The position numbers and the translations under genes are program-made. 64,000 nt of DNA from Talaromyces rugulosus (Eukaryota > Ascomycota > Eurotiomycetes > Eurotiales > Trichocomaceae). The stretch's first letter is position 1. Every line of letters starts with the position of its first letter. The DNA is taken from contig NC_049562.1 of assembly GCF_013368755.1 (NCBI RefSeq), forward strand, positions 6,324,001-6,388,000. The letters run 5' to 3'. Below, piece after piece: positions 44,759 through 56,232 of the stretch. The notes under the pieces are model-generated. The model saw only the letters and a list, made by a program, of their open reading frames with translations. It ran no database searches and was not told the origin of the DNA.

Positions 44759-47700
44759 TTATAATGCCAAATCATCGTCTTCGGAAGAAATCCATGAGGC
44801 TCGCCGTTTACGGCCTACAGGTTGTGAATCACTGGCATAAGTGTGGGTCGGGGGTAGGGCAGGAGTGCCTGCTGAAGATTGTTGATTCTGTCTTTCTGAG
44901 AGCTGGTTTGCTGCTGTTTCCCAAGTACTAAGGGTATTGGATGATAATATAGTGTCTGGATGATTTGAGCTTAATATTTTGTTGTGAAGGTCCGCACATT
45001 TCTTGATAAGATTTAAGGCATCTATAATCTTCCCTAGTTTTTTAAGAGTGAGGGCAAAATTGTGTATACTTATTAGAGTATTAGGATACTTAATACTAAG
45101 TGTCTTTTCTGACTCTATTAGATCCTGTTGATGTATGATCTTGGCCTCTTTATATTTGCTTTAATAACTAAGTAATATTCTAAGGTTGCTGGCGCTAGTA
45201 AGAGTATTAGGATGTTTAGGACTAAGTGCTTTTTTATAACTTTTCAGTATCTGTTGGTGTATAGCCTTGGCCTCTTTATACTTGTCCTGCTTTTTAAGTG
45301 TTCTTCTAAGGTTGTTGATAATAGAAAGAGTATGGGAATGCTTAGGACTAAGTGCTCTCTTATAACCTTTCTATGCCTGTTGATACATGGTCTCAGCCTC
45401 CTTATACTTGCCTTGTTTACTAAGTACTATTCCAAGGTTGTTGACAGTGATAACAGTACTAAGATGCTCAGGACTAAGTGTCTTCTTACAACCTTTCAGT
45501 GCGTATTGGTGTATAGCCGCGGCTTTTTTATATTTGTCCCACTTTTCAAGTATTCTTCCAAGGTTGTCAATAATAGTAAGAGTATTATGATGCTCAGGAC
45601 CAGCCACCTTCTTATAACCTTTCTATGCCTATTGATACATGGCCTCAGTCTCCTCATACTTACTCTGCTTAAAAAGTCTTATTCCAATGTTGTTGGTACT
45701 GGTAAGAGTACGTATAGTCCCTGGTCTATAAATTTTTTCTTGGATTTTTAGGACATTCCAGGACATAGCTTCTGCCTTAATATATCTTCCATCACTGTCC
45801 AGGCACATTCCTATTTATGTAAGAAAATAATCGTGGCTGTCCTGGTAATCCTGGAATTCTGTATTGTTTATTAGATATAGTGTATATAGTAGGTAGTCTC
45901 TTCATATTAATTAATTGCTATAATCGTTATTTAGAAAAACTCTGTCTAACTGTTTGGCGGCTGTTTTTACCTAAGTTTTAAATGTTTCTTTTTTTCTTAA
46001 CCAATTTTGAGTAGTAAGATGTATAAGTTGATAGAGACTGAGAATATTGTTATCAACCTGTGCATTGATAAAGGAATATGCTTTAAGAAGATTTAATACT
46101 TTAAATTTTTTTTTTGCTGATATTGTTGATGGAAGAATTGACTCTGGTATATCATGTGGGTTAATGTAAGCTATGAATGATAAAAGGTCGTTTGCTATTT
46201 GATCCACTTGCTGGATTTGCAAGAAGGAGATTAGTTAGGTTGTAATTATGGGGTTCTGAATCTCTATGTAGCGTCTATCATCCTTAAAATCTTTATTGAG
46301 TAGTTTTATTATGCTTTTCTTTTGCTTATTTAGTAATGACATATACCTTATTAAGGAAATATCAGTTTGATTGATATAGGCTGTGGCTTGGCTGATTGCT
46401 AGAGGAAGAAAAATAAGCTGTTTAAGAAGTGTGTTTGTCACATAATTATTATGTAATAAATTATTTCGAATTAATAGTTTTCTGAGTATCTTCTTGGTAG
46501 TGCTTTAATCTATATTAGGAATGGAGTGTATATTTAAGGATGCTAGCTTTAATGCAAGCTGTCGGTTGCGGGATGTAAAGAGTATGTGGCTATTCTTACT
46601 CAAAGGGATAATATCTTTAAGTGGTGGTGCTGGGGGGTTATTTTTAATCTATATTTCTATTTTATCTGTATTGTTGAAGATCAGAAGTTATTTTTCTCTA
46701 GTTTGGCTAAAATAAGTTTTAAGATGTTTTTTCATCTCTGATAGTTTTATATTATAGAGCTTTATTATTTGTGTAATACTTATGTAAGTCTGTTTAATAG
46801 TTTTATAGCTAGTGTATGGGATTTAAAAGATTGAATATCTAGGGTCTCTGTTTTGTATGTGGTAAGTTAGCTTTAGAGTGATTTGAGTCTTGTCTATGTC
46901 TTTTAATCTGGTAATAGCAAGCTTTTTTGGCCTATTAGGTATGGAGATTAAATCTTCTAATTTCTGGATTTCGTCCTGGCGATCTATGAAGCGGAGATTT
47001 TTTCTAAAAGGAATCATTAAGTGGCGATTTATGCTCGCATCTATTAAGGGATAATTAGACACTTGATATTCTAAATCTCTTGTTAGATAGTCTATTAATC
47101 TTTGTTATTTTTAGGCACTTAGTACTCTAAGAAAGCCTTTGCTACTGAGGTTCTAGTCGCTGCTGTGTATGCCTGCCACAACTTGTTTTTGTGACTATTG
47201 GTATAGTTGTATATATCTTTGATAATGATATATGGAATATTATTCTATACCTCTGTCTCTTCTATCTTAAAACTGATGATTTTCTCTTTTTTAATAAGTT
47301 TATCATGATGCTGTCTAGATTTTATTACTGTGTTAGTAGAAGCAACTGGTCTAATATATATGGAGGTTGTCCGGATATCTTCCGAGAACTCTTGATATCG
47401 AACTTGTTGACCTTTATTGTAATTAAGGTTGTTGTAGTTCTTCCCTAACGCCTCCTCGCAAATTTGATAAGGCGAGCCACTCCCAAAATAGGAGTATCTA
47501 ATAAGAGAATTATGATTGGAATGCTTATAAAGATAGGAGCTTTGGAAAAGTATATTGTTAATCCTTGGATGACGCCACTTGGTGGTCTTTATTTGTTAAA
47601 GGGTGTGAAGATACTGTTGCGCCTGATTCTGAAGCTCACTGCGGTTATTTTCTGTATGAAGGCTATTTAAAAGGGTCTGGATTTTTTGATTTGGCCTGCC

Positions 47701-48123
47701 TAGCGTGCTCTTTAGATTAGTCTTCTGTTGAAATCTATTAGGGTATTATCTGTCAAAGTTATATTTAATTATAGAATTATTGATGATAGTATTGTTTAAG
47801 AATATGTTTTGGGTCTTTGGTGAGAAAGATGTATCTTTATAGATATTAATGATTAAAGCAAGCTCGATTTCTGTGTAGCTGACTTGCAGACTAGAGGTAA
47901 TATTTGCTGCACTTCCTTTGCTCATTCTAGGTAGGTAGCATAGGATCACGTTATGCTCGTCAATTTTTTTATTTATATATGCATTCACATTGCCTTGTTG
48001 TTTGCTGTAGTGCTTTCCAAGCTGATCATAAGTATCGTTGAAAAGGGCTTCGACGGCTTCCGCTTCAAGAGTAATGGCGTAGATAATCGCGATCGTATAA
48101 TCATGGCGGCTTTTCGGGAGCAT
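44759..48123 (-). pseudogene. NLR relic: PNP-like domain, NB-ARC, TPR repeats, eroded by C-to-T/G-to-A change
   Basis: Fragments in order along the minus strand. A purine-nucleoside-phosphorylase-like N-terminus starts at 48123 (SRHDYTIAIIYAITLEAEAVEALF). The nucleotide-binding domain at about 47062-46823 has IDRQDEIQKLEDL and a P-loop position reading RLKDIDKTQ. Winged-helix-like segments at about 46441-45971 include PLAISQATAYI and LYQLIHLTTQNWLRK. Kinesin-light-chain-type TPRs at about 45800-45000 include ALKGCKKTLSPEHLSTVI and NNLGIVLSKQGKYKEAETMY. A C-terminal RASWISSEDDDLAL ends at TAA 44759. Many stops and frame breaks interrupt it, and base composition is AT-rich. Fungal NLRs of this layout mediate non-self recognition and programmed cell death. 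This copy cannot encode a full protein. Changes at the P-loop are G-to-A type, as RIP would cause. Confidence 0.85.
45010..45810 (-). repeat. Degenerate tandem TPR-coding repeats (about 126-bp unit)
   Basis: At least five successive units each encode a 42-residue kinesin-light-chain-type TPR with a recurring LSPxHxxTL core. Unit similarity is still visible at DNA level (e.g. repeated ctaagtgctttcttataacctttc-like blocks on the plus strand). Such high-identity TPR arrays in NLRs are recombination-prone. Confidence 0.75.
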
Positions 48124-49414
48124 TTCGCAGCAACGGCGTTAACGGCGATGGTAAAACAGAAGGTTTAGGCTGATCTCGTCGTCAAATTCTCGGTAACAAC
48201 GCCTGGAAAATAGAGGATAAGCAGAGCTGAAGTCCTAGGAGAGCTGAGGCGAGATTGGTGTTTCGCAGCCTCGCGCTTGTACTGTACTCACCAACCACGG
48301 GGCTGTAATAGCCGCCCCGAGGAGGGAGAAGCACGAATATTAGCATCACATCGTTCTACTGAATGAGACAGTAATAGATGGATCTGTTGCTCTTCTAAAA
48401 TTATATATCTCGGTGGCTATCCTAGTCAGCCTGTCGAGTGGAAGTTTAAAGAGGGAAGTTGAAGAGGCATGACATCAGGTAAAGTATACGGGACCTGGTT
48501 ATGATACGGGCACGTTTGTTACCATACCAGTCAGTAACTAGCGCGGGACGACAATTTCCCGAAAGCCGTTCTGAAAGCAGACTAGTGTATTTCCGGCGGT
48601 GACAGTGACACCAGCATCCGGAGACTCTGCAGTGACTGCATACATCCAGTCATAGAAGTAGAACAGGCAGTAATAGTATGCAGCACGCCCCTGCCCCTGG
48701 TCCGAGCGTCTACGCACGCTCGCCAATCTGACTGGCTGCCTGCGAGAACTATACAAAACCAGCTGAATGGAAGCAAATAATTGGCCAACTTGGGTTAGTA
48801 AATGATAAGCCGTTGGTTCTTTGTGTGTTTGTAATTTTGTGCGCGGGGATCCATTGTACATCACATGTGTAATTATTAGCGAGGTCCGAAAAAAAAGATG
48901 GAAAAAAAAAGAGAAAAAAAGGAGAAAAGAAAGGAAAATGCCTCATAGCAACTAGGACAAAAAAAAAAAAAAAAAAAACATATCCACCTGCAATCTCGGT
49001 AACTAGTAAGCAATTTACCTACGGCAAAAACAGAACGAATCGGTGGAATTAGTGGGAATTCATTGCTAATACAATGCGCAGACTGTACGCAATGGTTTCG
49101 GCACACGCGCCACGCACCACGCACCTCCTGATTGCGGCGTTACGCACCGCTCTTTCTGACTCGTAGAAGTTGGCTGTATGAAGAAAAAAAGATGAAAAAA
49201 ATAAATGGAAAAAAATAACTGTAACATCTATTCAGTCTATAGCACGACTCTATGGCCGGAAACCCGACCCGGCTTCCTCAACGAGAAAACCGCCAAGACT
49301 AGTCTTGCTTGCAGTGCTTAGAAGAAACAACATAGCTGTAATCACACGAAAAAAAAACAACGAGAAGGGGGGAAATTTTGTAAGGGATGTTCAAAAAAAA
49401 AAAAAAAAAACCAA
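48124..49414. other. Intergenic region with A-rich homopolymers
   Basis: Contains a 20-base A run at 48959-48978 and other A-rich tracts (48894-48945, 49348-49410). Frames at 48538-48946 match nothing known. No gene called. Confidence 0.45.
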
Positions 49415-50299
49415 TCAATCGCTCCAGAAAAATGTCGACCAGTCTTCCGGAAGAGCGTCGACGTCTTCAAACCCGGAATACATCGAGTCTGGCACAAAGC
49501 TGGCGTCGAGTGGTCCAAACAAGGCTTCGTCAGCATACATTGAAGGCACTGGATGTGCTGGCTGCAGAAATGGTTCTTCCATAGTCGGAAGCGTCGCAAA
49601 AGGATAGCCCAGCGGAGGTACAGCCTCCGCCGGAGCCATATACGGGACCGACAAGTCAAAACTGGCCGGTGGCGGACTGGTCGTGGTCATGGTCATGGTC
49701 GTCATAGTCGTAGTGGTAGTCGTAGTCGTCGTGGCCTGGTCAGCAACAGAGCGTGAGCGGGCAGATGATGGAAGTAGAGGTGGCGAAGGTTGTGATAGGT
49801 GGGACAAGAGAGGAGCAGACTGGCTAGTAGGCGTAAATTGCTCACTTGACGACGGGAGTGGTGTCGCAGGATGTGGTGCAATGCGTGCGAATGAGGATGG
49901 CCGGATTCGACGTCGGACGGCTTGTCTGTGGCTCTACTGACACGTTAGCGATATATACCGTCCTCTCGAGCCCATTTTAAATAGAGCGTCGTGTTGGCGT
50001 GCGTGTGGGTGAGTGTGTTTCGCAGTACTTTTCCAGAGGATTTGCTATCGCTCTCACCATCAGACTTTTTGTCGCGGTTGAGCTTGCTGTGTTCTTCTCG
50101 GTCGATGCAAGGACCGCGACAAATGCAGCAGACAGAGAACGGCCGGCCTTTTTTGTTGATTCGAATTAACGGGCGATCTAGGGGAAATTAGCCACTGAAA
50201 CTGAGCTGAGGCCAGGTCCATACCATGATGTCGGCAGCTTGACACGCGGTGGCCTCGCACGCAAGCTTCACAAGCCCACTTCTCACCGTCGATGAGCAT
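49415..50299 (-). CDS. Copper-fist DNA-binding transcription factor
   Basis: Exon 1 (50299-50224) and exon 2 (from 50177) join in phase and encode the copper fist. It starts MLIDGEKWACEACVRGHRVSSCRHH, with zinc ligands spaced C-x2-C-x8-C-x-H. Then comes IRINKKGRPF, the KGRP minor-groove-binding motif, followed by SVCCICRGPCIDREEHSK. A further intron near 50050-49935 leads to the C-terminal exon. That exon has Pro/Ser-rich sequence, a Thr/Met run encoded by a trinucleotide-type repeat (about 49682-49735) and an acidic end (MYSGFEDVDALPEDWSTFFWSD), a plausible activation region. The exact third-exon start is uncertain. Relatives (Ace1, Mac1, CuF1) sense copper; lack of Cys clusters in the C-terminus here leaves the signal open. 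Confidence 0.85.
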
Positions 50300-51077
50300 C
50301 ACTACGGGTGTTAGAGAACAACGAACATGGTGACTGGACAGGACGAGATGTTGATTGAGAGAAGAGGAAGAATGAGAAGAGAACGAAGAGCGCTGAGCGA
50401 GGAAGAGCGGTGATTAAAGCATTGGAGGCGGCAGTGGGGAAGGAGCCGCCAAGCGTGTGCCGTGGCAGTAACCTTGAACGTGGCTCAGTCGATCTTACAT
50501 TTGGCATTACTCATGACCCCTGCAACAGGCGACAGAAAGACAGATCTACAACTACTCTATCCATGCTGCGCCTCGGTTGCAATTGGCTGCCCTGGCCTTG
50601 GCGCCCATCATCCATCTACGCTGGGCTGTACAAACGATGACGAGAAACACACCGCAAGGGACTTCCGTTTTCCACCCAGGTTGCAGCAGAAGCGAGCGGG
50701 GGCAGCGTCCTTGGATCCCCAACGCCCCAAGCGTGTGGCTGGGGAAAATCCCTCATACAAGTAGTGTACAGCTTGCAATTTCCTCCACGGAATGCCTTTT
50801 AGGGAAGCGCGGCTGGCGCATTTGGACCCCGAAAAACAACAGCAGGAAACGGCAAAGTGGGATCCTCCAAAGTTTCACGACAGGCAAAAGCCAAAGAGTC
50901 AAAAGTCAAGCGTCAAGAAATGTGATGTGATGTTGAATTTCAGTTTGTGCCCGCCTGTGCTCGGGTCACCATGCGGCGGTGCGGTGGGTCGCCAGCTGCT
51001 CTTGGCCCTATATTGTGGCGCGGCCGATATATCTCGCTCGAGATCAATAATATTATTGATTGAACTTCGCTATCTAC
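50300..51077. other. Intergenic region
   Basis: Upstream region of the copper-fist gene and 3' flank of the decarboxylase-like gene. Several short frames but no recognisable gene. Confidence 0.45.
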
Positions 51078-51815
51078 CTATTTCGCTGCCAACTCCGCCT
51101 CGATCTCGTCTGCCTCCTTCATCCGCTTGTCGTTGTTCTCGCCCACGTCCAGCGCAACCAAGAACCGACTGACCATGTTGTACGCCCCAATGCACGCCGT
51201 CAGCTCCACCACCTCTCTCTCGCTAAACCGCTGCTTGACCGCGTCAAACACCGCGTCGTCGACCTTGACATTCTTCGTGACCGCATCCGTGTACAGTAGC
51301 ACGTCCCACTGAGCGTCGGTGAGCTGGCTCTCCGGCAACCGCTCTGCAATGATCGCGCCATCCGCCGTGAATTTCGACGCCGCTAAATACTTGACTTCGC
51401 TCAACTGTGCTGTCGTGACGCCGGCCTTCAATGCCAGTGGCGCATGTGCATTCCACTCGTAGACTGCCTCGTTCAGTATCGCGACCCGGCAGACGGACAG
51501 CTCAAGCACCGACTGCGGTATCACCGCGTTGTTGCGGATCGCTCCCACAAACGCATTGTACCCGTCGGCGATCGGCGGAGTGTGCAAGAAGGTCAGGTCG
51601 AGGGGGATAAGAGGGCGAGGATTTCGTCGCGCCGCAATGCGCGTATAGATGTCTGCAGTCGATTCCTGCTCGGCCGGGCTGAGCGGCGTGCCGTCGGGGT
51701 TGGTTGTGGGTGCTGTAGAGGGGGCGTAGTTCAGACGCATTCTGGCAGATGCTGTAGAGCGGATCGATCTGTGGAATGATGTGTGCTTGATGGATATGAA
51801 CGAGCGTCGAAACAT
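51078..51815 (-). CDS. Carboxymuconolactone decarboxylase-like (AhpD-fold) protein
   Basis: Intronless 245-aa protein. The CMD core is VLELSVCRVAILNEAVYEWNAHAPLALKAGVTT, shown here by VLELSVCRVAILNEAVYEW and the following NAHAPLALKAGV. C-terminal FSEREVVELTACIGAYNMVSRF is the second CMD helix pair. The N-terminus (FRRSFISIKHTSFHRSIRST) is rich in Arg, Ser and His without acidic residues, a possible mitochondrial presequence; the internal MRLNYAPSTAP start would give a cytosolic form. The redox-active CxxC of AhpD is absent, consistent with a decarboxylase/lactone role. It is divergent from the carboxymuconate cyclase gene at 52508, and the two would act in successive steps of the beta-ketoadipate pathway. 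Confidence 0.82.
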   Translation of the reverse strand: MFRRSFISIKHTSFHRSIRSTASARMRLNYAPSTAPTTNPDGTPLSPAEQESTADIYTRIAARRNPRPLIPLDLTFLHTPPIADGYNAFVGAIRNNAVIPQSVLELSVCRVAILNEAVYEWNAHAPLALKAGVTTAQLSEVKYLAASKFTADGAIIAERLPESQLTDAQWDVLLYTDAVTKNVKVDDAVFDAVKQRFSEREVVELTACIGAYNMVSRFLVALDVGENNDKRMKEADEIEAELAAK

Positions 51816-52507
51816 GGAGTTGGGGATCTGGAGAAGCGGGGTACTCGGGACTTTTCAACAAAGCAACAACGCGGCTATTCGTTTATCCTCTCCCGGACCA
51901 GAGTTCACCATACTTTGTACACTGTGTGTATAGCAACATCCCACTTCCGATCGGCTAAGGGACCGGCAATTGTCTTTGCCGGCGCATCAGGAACAGGCAT
52001 AGCGGCTTCCCCGCAGTGGGGTGTCTTTGAAAATGAAGTGATTCTTCTTATTTTTATTGAGTGAAGTGTATACTTGTATTGAAGTTCTGTTTAGTTATGG
52101 TCAGAATGTCTGCTATTGAAGGCCATTATCTGTAGTTCTGTTTGATCGTATTTAATGTTATTAATATACGCCTTACGGTAACAATGTCAATGTCAGACAA
52201 TACCCGTTAGATCTTAATAACCACCAGCTAACCAATACCTTGACCGTTGCATGGCATTCGACATCAATTGATGTATTAATATTCTTATCGAACTCTCAAG
52301 ACACCTCAACATTGAATAATTTAGCCATATACATATATATAAATATATGTATATATACTTGTTGCATTACCCGGCGATCCCCACAGTGGAGTTGTCGGCT
52401 CTTGCCTTCGGGAGCCTCGCAGCGTCATCGTTCCGACCCCGCCGTCAATATTTGACTTCTCAAACAATTCTCAACATTTACATGTATGATATTTCATCAC
52501 ACATTCC
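51816..52507. promoter_or_regulatory. Divergent promoter of the beta-ketoadipate pair
   Basis: About 690 bases between the two start codons, AT-rich near 52300-52360 (TATATA runs). No gene seen; co-regulation of the pair is plausible. Confidence 0.4.
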
Positions 52508-53717
52508 ATGCAAAGACTCCCCAAATCCAAAATGCTGCACCATCTCATGATCGGTACCTGGACGCCGCCCGGCAGAATATACACCGTCGCTTTTGACGAT
52601 GAAGCCCTTACCCTGACGCTACTCAAAAAGACCGAGATCCCCGAAGACGAGCCCATCTCGTGGATGACCTTTGACGTGAGATCCAATGCAATTCGCAACA
52701 GACAGTCCTCTGACGATAACAGCATGCCAAGAAAAACATATACGGCGCTGCCATGAAAAAGTGGTCCAGCTTCGCCGTGCGCAGTCCGACCGATATTGTC
52801 CATGAAGCCTCGCATCCGATGGGAGGAGACCGTGCGTTTTATTTTTCACCAAATACCAGTCTGCTACTAACAAATACTCTGAAATAGCCCTCGCATCATC
52901 CTCCGAAACAAACACGCGAGCCATCTTCGTGCTGGCCGCCAAGAAACCGCCATATAACGTCTACGGCAACCCCTTCTACAAACACGCGGGATTCGGCAAC
53001 GTCTTTTCCGTCAACAAGACCGGCAAACTTGATCGCAATGTCCAAAATTTTGAGATTGACCCTCACTCGGGCATCCACGGCAGTGTGTTTGACCCGACCG
53101 AGACATATTTATATTCGGCCGACATGGGCGCAAACAAGATCTGGACGCATAAGAAGGACCCGGAGACTGGGGAGCTCACTTTAGTAGACAGTGTCGAGGC
53201 CCCAGGCCCTGGCGACCACCCGCGATGGGTTGCAATCCACCCCAGCGGACACTACCTCTACGCGCTGATGGAAGCTGGAAACCGACTGGCCGTCTACGTG
53301 ATTGACGAGAAGCGCCACGTCCCCGTCTTCACACGCCTAATCTATCCATTAATCCCACCAGGTCTTCCCCCACGCAACAAGTATCGCTCCGACGTAGTCT
53401 TTCCGACGCAGAGCGGCAAGTATCTCTTCGCCACGGCGCGATCCAATCACAACGACGTGCACGGCTATATCAGCGCATTCCGACTGGGACCCGAAGGAAA
53501 CATCGAGAAACAGCTCTTCATCAACCCGACGTCGACGAGCGGCGGTCACTCGAACGCGGTGAGTCCGTGCGACTGGAGCGACGAGTGGCTGGCCCTGTGC
53601 GACGATCAGGATGGGTTTGTTGAGATGTACCGCTTCAAGAACGAGCTGTTGGCTAGGGTGGCTAGAGTCGACATCCCAGAAAAGGGCTTTGGCATGAATG
53701 TGATTTGGTACGATTAG
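52508..53717 (+). CDS. 3-carboxy-cis,cis-muconate cyclase (fungal CMLE, lactonase-type beta-propeller)
   Basis: Three exons in phase, 52508-52675, 52732-52831 and 52888-53717, give 365 aa. The sevenfold propeller family is shown by HHLMIGTWTPPGRIYTVAFD at the N-terminus, then NFEIDPHSGIHGSVFDP, YLYSADMGANKIWTH, GDHPRWVAIHPSGHYLYAL, FPTQSGKYLFATARSNHNDV and a closing KGFGMNVIWYD. The SNHND-type loop and HPRW/HGSVF His residues are typical of the fungal 3-carboxymuconate-lactonising enzyme. It converts 3-carboxy-cis,cis-muconate to 3-carboxymuconolactone in protocatechuate catabolism. An alternative start eight codons later (MLHHLMIG) is possible. The divergent CMD-like gene would handle the lactone next. 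Confidence 0.88.
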
Positions 53718-54170
53718 TTAATAAATAAATGCACATTTAGATTTATTTTCAACTAGTACGTAGTAGCACGGCCGCGAAATCGTGAAATTCCGCAAAATGG
53801 CTTCTCGGCAGGTACGATCGACATTCCACAGAGTGCCGCAGCATTTCTCCATCCTTTCTGCAGTATTTTACTAATTTCAATAATACGTCGAAAAGGTATA
53901 GTCAAATACTGTACTACCAGTACGTATGACGTGCTGATACGTATCCCGAAGATGGTCACACAGAGTAACACACGTGGATGATTTATTTCCCTTTTGGGAA
54001 ATTTGACCTAACCCCTCAGAGGCATGTGGCAGGAATTGTTACTACATACTAGTACGTACTGTATTCTAATCTTTCACGGTCCATGTGCTATATATATGCA
54101 ATATTTCCCATTGTCGTTTCAAAGACGAATTTTCGACTACAATCACCCTGACACCAACACTACTGACAGT
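53718..54170. other. Intergenic region
   Basis: No feature beyond the promoter of the membrane-protein gene. Several GTACGTA/TAGTACGTA-like repeats occur at 53755-54060. Confidence 0.4.
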
Positions 54171-55113
54171 ATGGCTCTCACCAAATTACGACAATGGGCC
54201 TTTGTTTTGCCCACAATCACAGTATCATCATGGCTTGGTAAGTTTTTATCGCTGTTCTAGAAAGCCTGACTAATGTTTCTAGCAATGCTGGCTGCGCTGT
54301 TTAGCTCCTGGTATACCTCTGGTGAACCGCGATACGCATCTGAAGAAGACACTCAAAAAATAGCGTACGAAATCTACCAAAAAGAAACACAATGCACAAA
54401 CTGATTTGTAATTCAGATTCATCTCCGACATTGGCGCGCAGTCGCTCAAACCGCTGTTCATCATCTGCACCTCGCTCTCCATGGCTACATACATTCCCAG
54501 CACGACGCTATATTTCTTGTATATGAGTCCATCCTCGGACGCAATACGTGATTCGTCATCGTCATCGTCAACAGCATCCTGGAAATCCGTGCACTCAATA
54601 TGGACACGCATCGTCCTCCCGCTTCTAAGCACGCTGCTCTCCCTCATCGGCGCCACTGCGCTGATCCTACTGACCATCTTCGACACGGCGCGCTACCCAT
54701 CGGTCCATCGCAGTTTACTCTCCGCCAGCATAACCACACACGTTGTAGGTTGCGGCTTGCTTTGTGGCTGGTCCTTTGTCCGAATCCGGCAACACCGACA
54801 AATAACCCTAAGCAATCATGATGATGATGATTTCGTCGACAAATTCTCCTCCACCGCCGTCGACTTGCTTCCCATTTCAAAGCCAAGTTTGGCAATAAAG
54901 AGCATCTTCGTCGCGGCCGAGTTTGCGCTCGTAGCTTTGTTTGCTATCATGACCTGGTGGCTGAAAAGGTTTGATATCGCGGCGATTATGGAGTGGGCTG
55001 TGGTGTTGATGTTTGCTGGGTATATGGCGTGTCTAATTGGTGATTTGTGGGGGGCGAGGGTGGAGATTAGGGTTGAACAGGAGGTGGATATGCCTATTGG
55101 AGTTGCTATTTAG
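54171..55113 (+). CDS. FRAG1/DRAM/SFK1-family membrane protein
   Basis: Three exons in phase, 54171-54237, 54283-54362 and 54416-55113, give about 281 aa. N-terminal TM1 (FVLPTITVSSWLGAMLAALFSSW) is followed by the family signature FISDIGAQSLKPLFIICTSL. Further membrane segments include IVLPLLSTLLSLIGATALILL, THVVGCGLLCGWSFV, FVAAEFALVALFAIMTWWL and WAVVLMFAGYMACL. Six spans in total fit the family. Yeast Sfk1 acts at the plasma membrane with PI4-kinase Stt4 and in lipid asymmetry; DRAM proteins work in autophagy. Ser-rich and Asp/His-rich loops (SSSSSSTAS, SNHDDDDF) are of unknown meaning. Confidence 0.85.
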
Positions 55114-55158
55114 GATATATTTTGTTTATACGATAAGAAATGCTACTAATTTCCTACA

Positions 55159-56232
55159 TCACCATCCCAGTACAGAACTAATCGCCAAAGCCAAAACGTC
55201 CCCCTCGGCTGCATGCGTCGCTGCATTGGGATGATAGTCACAACCTACAGCAGAACCCTGCGAGGGCCAGTCAACTAAATGCGCATGTCCGCCGATTTGC
55301 GAAATGGCAGCCTTTAGTGCATTATACTGTGTCGTGTGCTGCGCGTCCTCTGTCGTCGGGTAGCTGTCGCTGAGCATTGGCGAGGTCAGCAAGAAAAACT
55401 CTGCGTCAGCATAGTGCTGTCGAATGGCATCGACAAAGTTGACCATGGCGGCCGTGTATACGCTCGGATCTAGAGGCTCACGCGCGTCGTACGGCTGTCC
55501 CGATGTATCATTAGTCAGAACATATCCAAAGTCGTTTGTACCCAGATTGATAACGACGGCATCCGGTATCCAATCCGCCGGAAACGTGTAGCTGTCGTCC
55601 GCATCATCGGCCCCATACCGAGTATAGAGCTCCGGCATAACAGGGCTTGTGTCTATCGTCGTCGTAACATAGTTTCGTACAAGTCCTATTCCGCTCCAGG
55701 CTATCACGCTGTAATCCGCGCCTAGGGACTCGGCTGCCAACGCGCCATATGTTTTGGGATTGTCTTCGAGGGCTGCACTGTTGATGCAAGGGTATGTGCC
55801 GTCTAACCCGTAGCCGACGCTGATTGAGTCTCCGATAATCTCGATTTTCTGCGTGGGACTAGGAGGTACATTCTTGGTTAGAGTCCCATTACTGGTGATA
55901 TTGCCGAGAACAATTGTGCCATAGAGGGCTTCGGAACGCTTGCGCAGTTCGACGGTGTGATTGCCTGGTGCCAATCCGGATGGTGTAGTAATGGAGCTGC
56001 CGGTAACGTTTGAAATAACCGTTGGCTCGCCGCCGTCAATTATCAGGTCGACACTATTGCTACCATTCACCTCAGCAAGTCTAATGGTAGCTGAAGTTCC
56101 GGTAAAAGTAAATGCCACGCCGGTGCCAGGCCAGGTCAACTCGCTGGTTGCCGGATTCACTCGTCCGAGATACCGGACTGCCTGCGCAGCAGCGAGGTTT
56201 GCCATGAGGATGGCAGTTGAGTAAATCTTCAT
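55159..56232 (-). CDS. Secreted SGNH/GDSL esterase, CE2-like
   Basis: 357 aa from ATG 56232, giving a signal peptide (KIYSTAILMANLAAAQA). An in-frame ATG at 56280 would put 16 residues before it and is less likely. The N-terminal jelly-roll-like part (LTWPGTGVAFTFTGTSATIR, NHTVELRKRSEALYGTIVLG) is followed by the SGNH catalytic domain. Its blocks are IEIIGDSISVGYG with the nucleophile Ser, VINLGTNDFG, and the Asp/His block DYHPNAATHAAEGD. This two-domain layout is that of carbohydrate esterase family 2, whose members deacetylate xylo- or glucomannan-type substrates. Intronless. The catalytic residues are intact, so it is probably an active extracellular deacetylase. Confidence 0.9.
   Translation of the reverse strand: MKIYSTAILMANLAAAQAVRYLGRVNPATSELTWPGTGVAFTFTGTSATIRLAEVNGSNSVDLIIDGGEPTVISNVTGSSITTPSGLAPGNHTVELRKRSEALYGTIVLGNITSNGTLTKNVPPSPTQKIEIIGDSISVGYGLDGTYPCINSAALEDNPKTYGALAAESLGADYSVIAWSGIGLVRNYVTTTIDTSPVMPELYTRYGADDADDSYTFPADWIPDAVVINLGTNDFGYVLTNDTSGQPYDAREPLDPSVYTAAMVNFVDAIRQHYADAEFFLLTSPMLSDSYPTTEDAQHTTQYNALKAAISQIGGHAHLVDWPSQGSAVGCDYHPNAATHAAEGDVLALAISSVLGW

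Noticed and set aside
48538..48864. 108-aa minus-strand frame upstream of the NLR relic
   Set aside because: No recognisable domain and unusual composition; no promoter or splice support.
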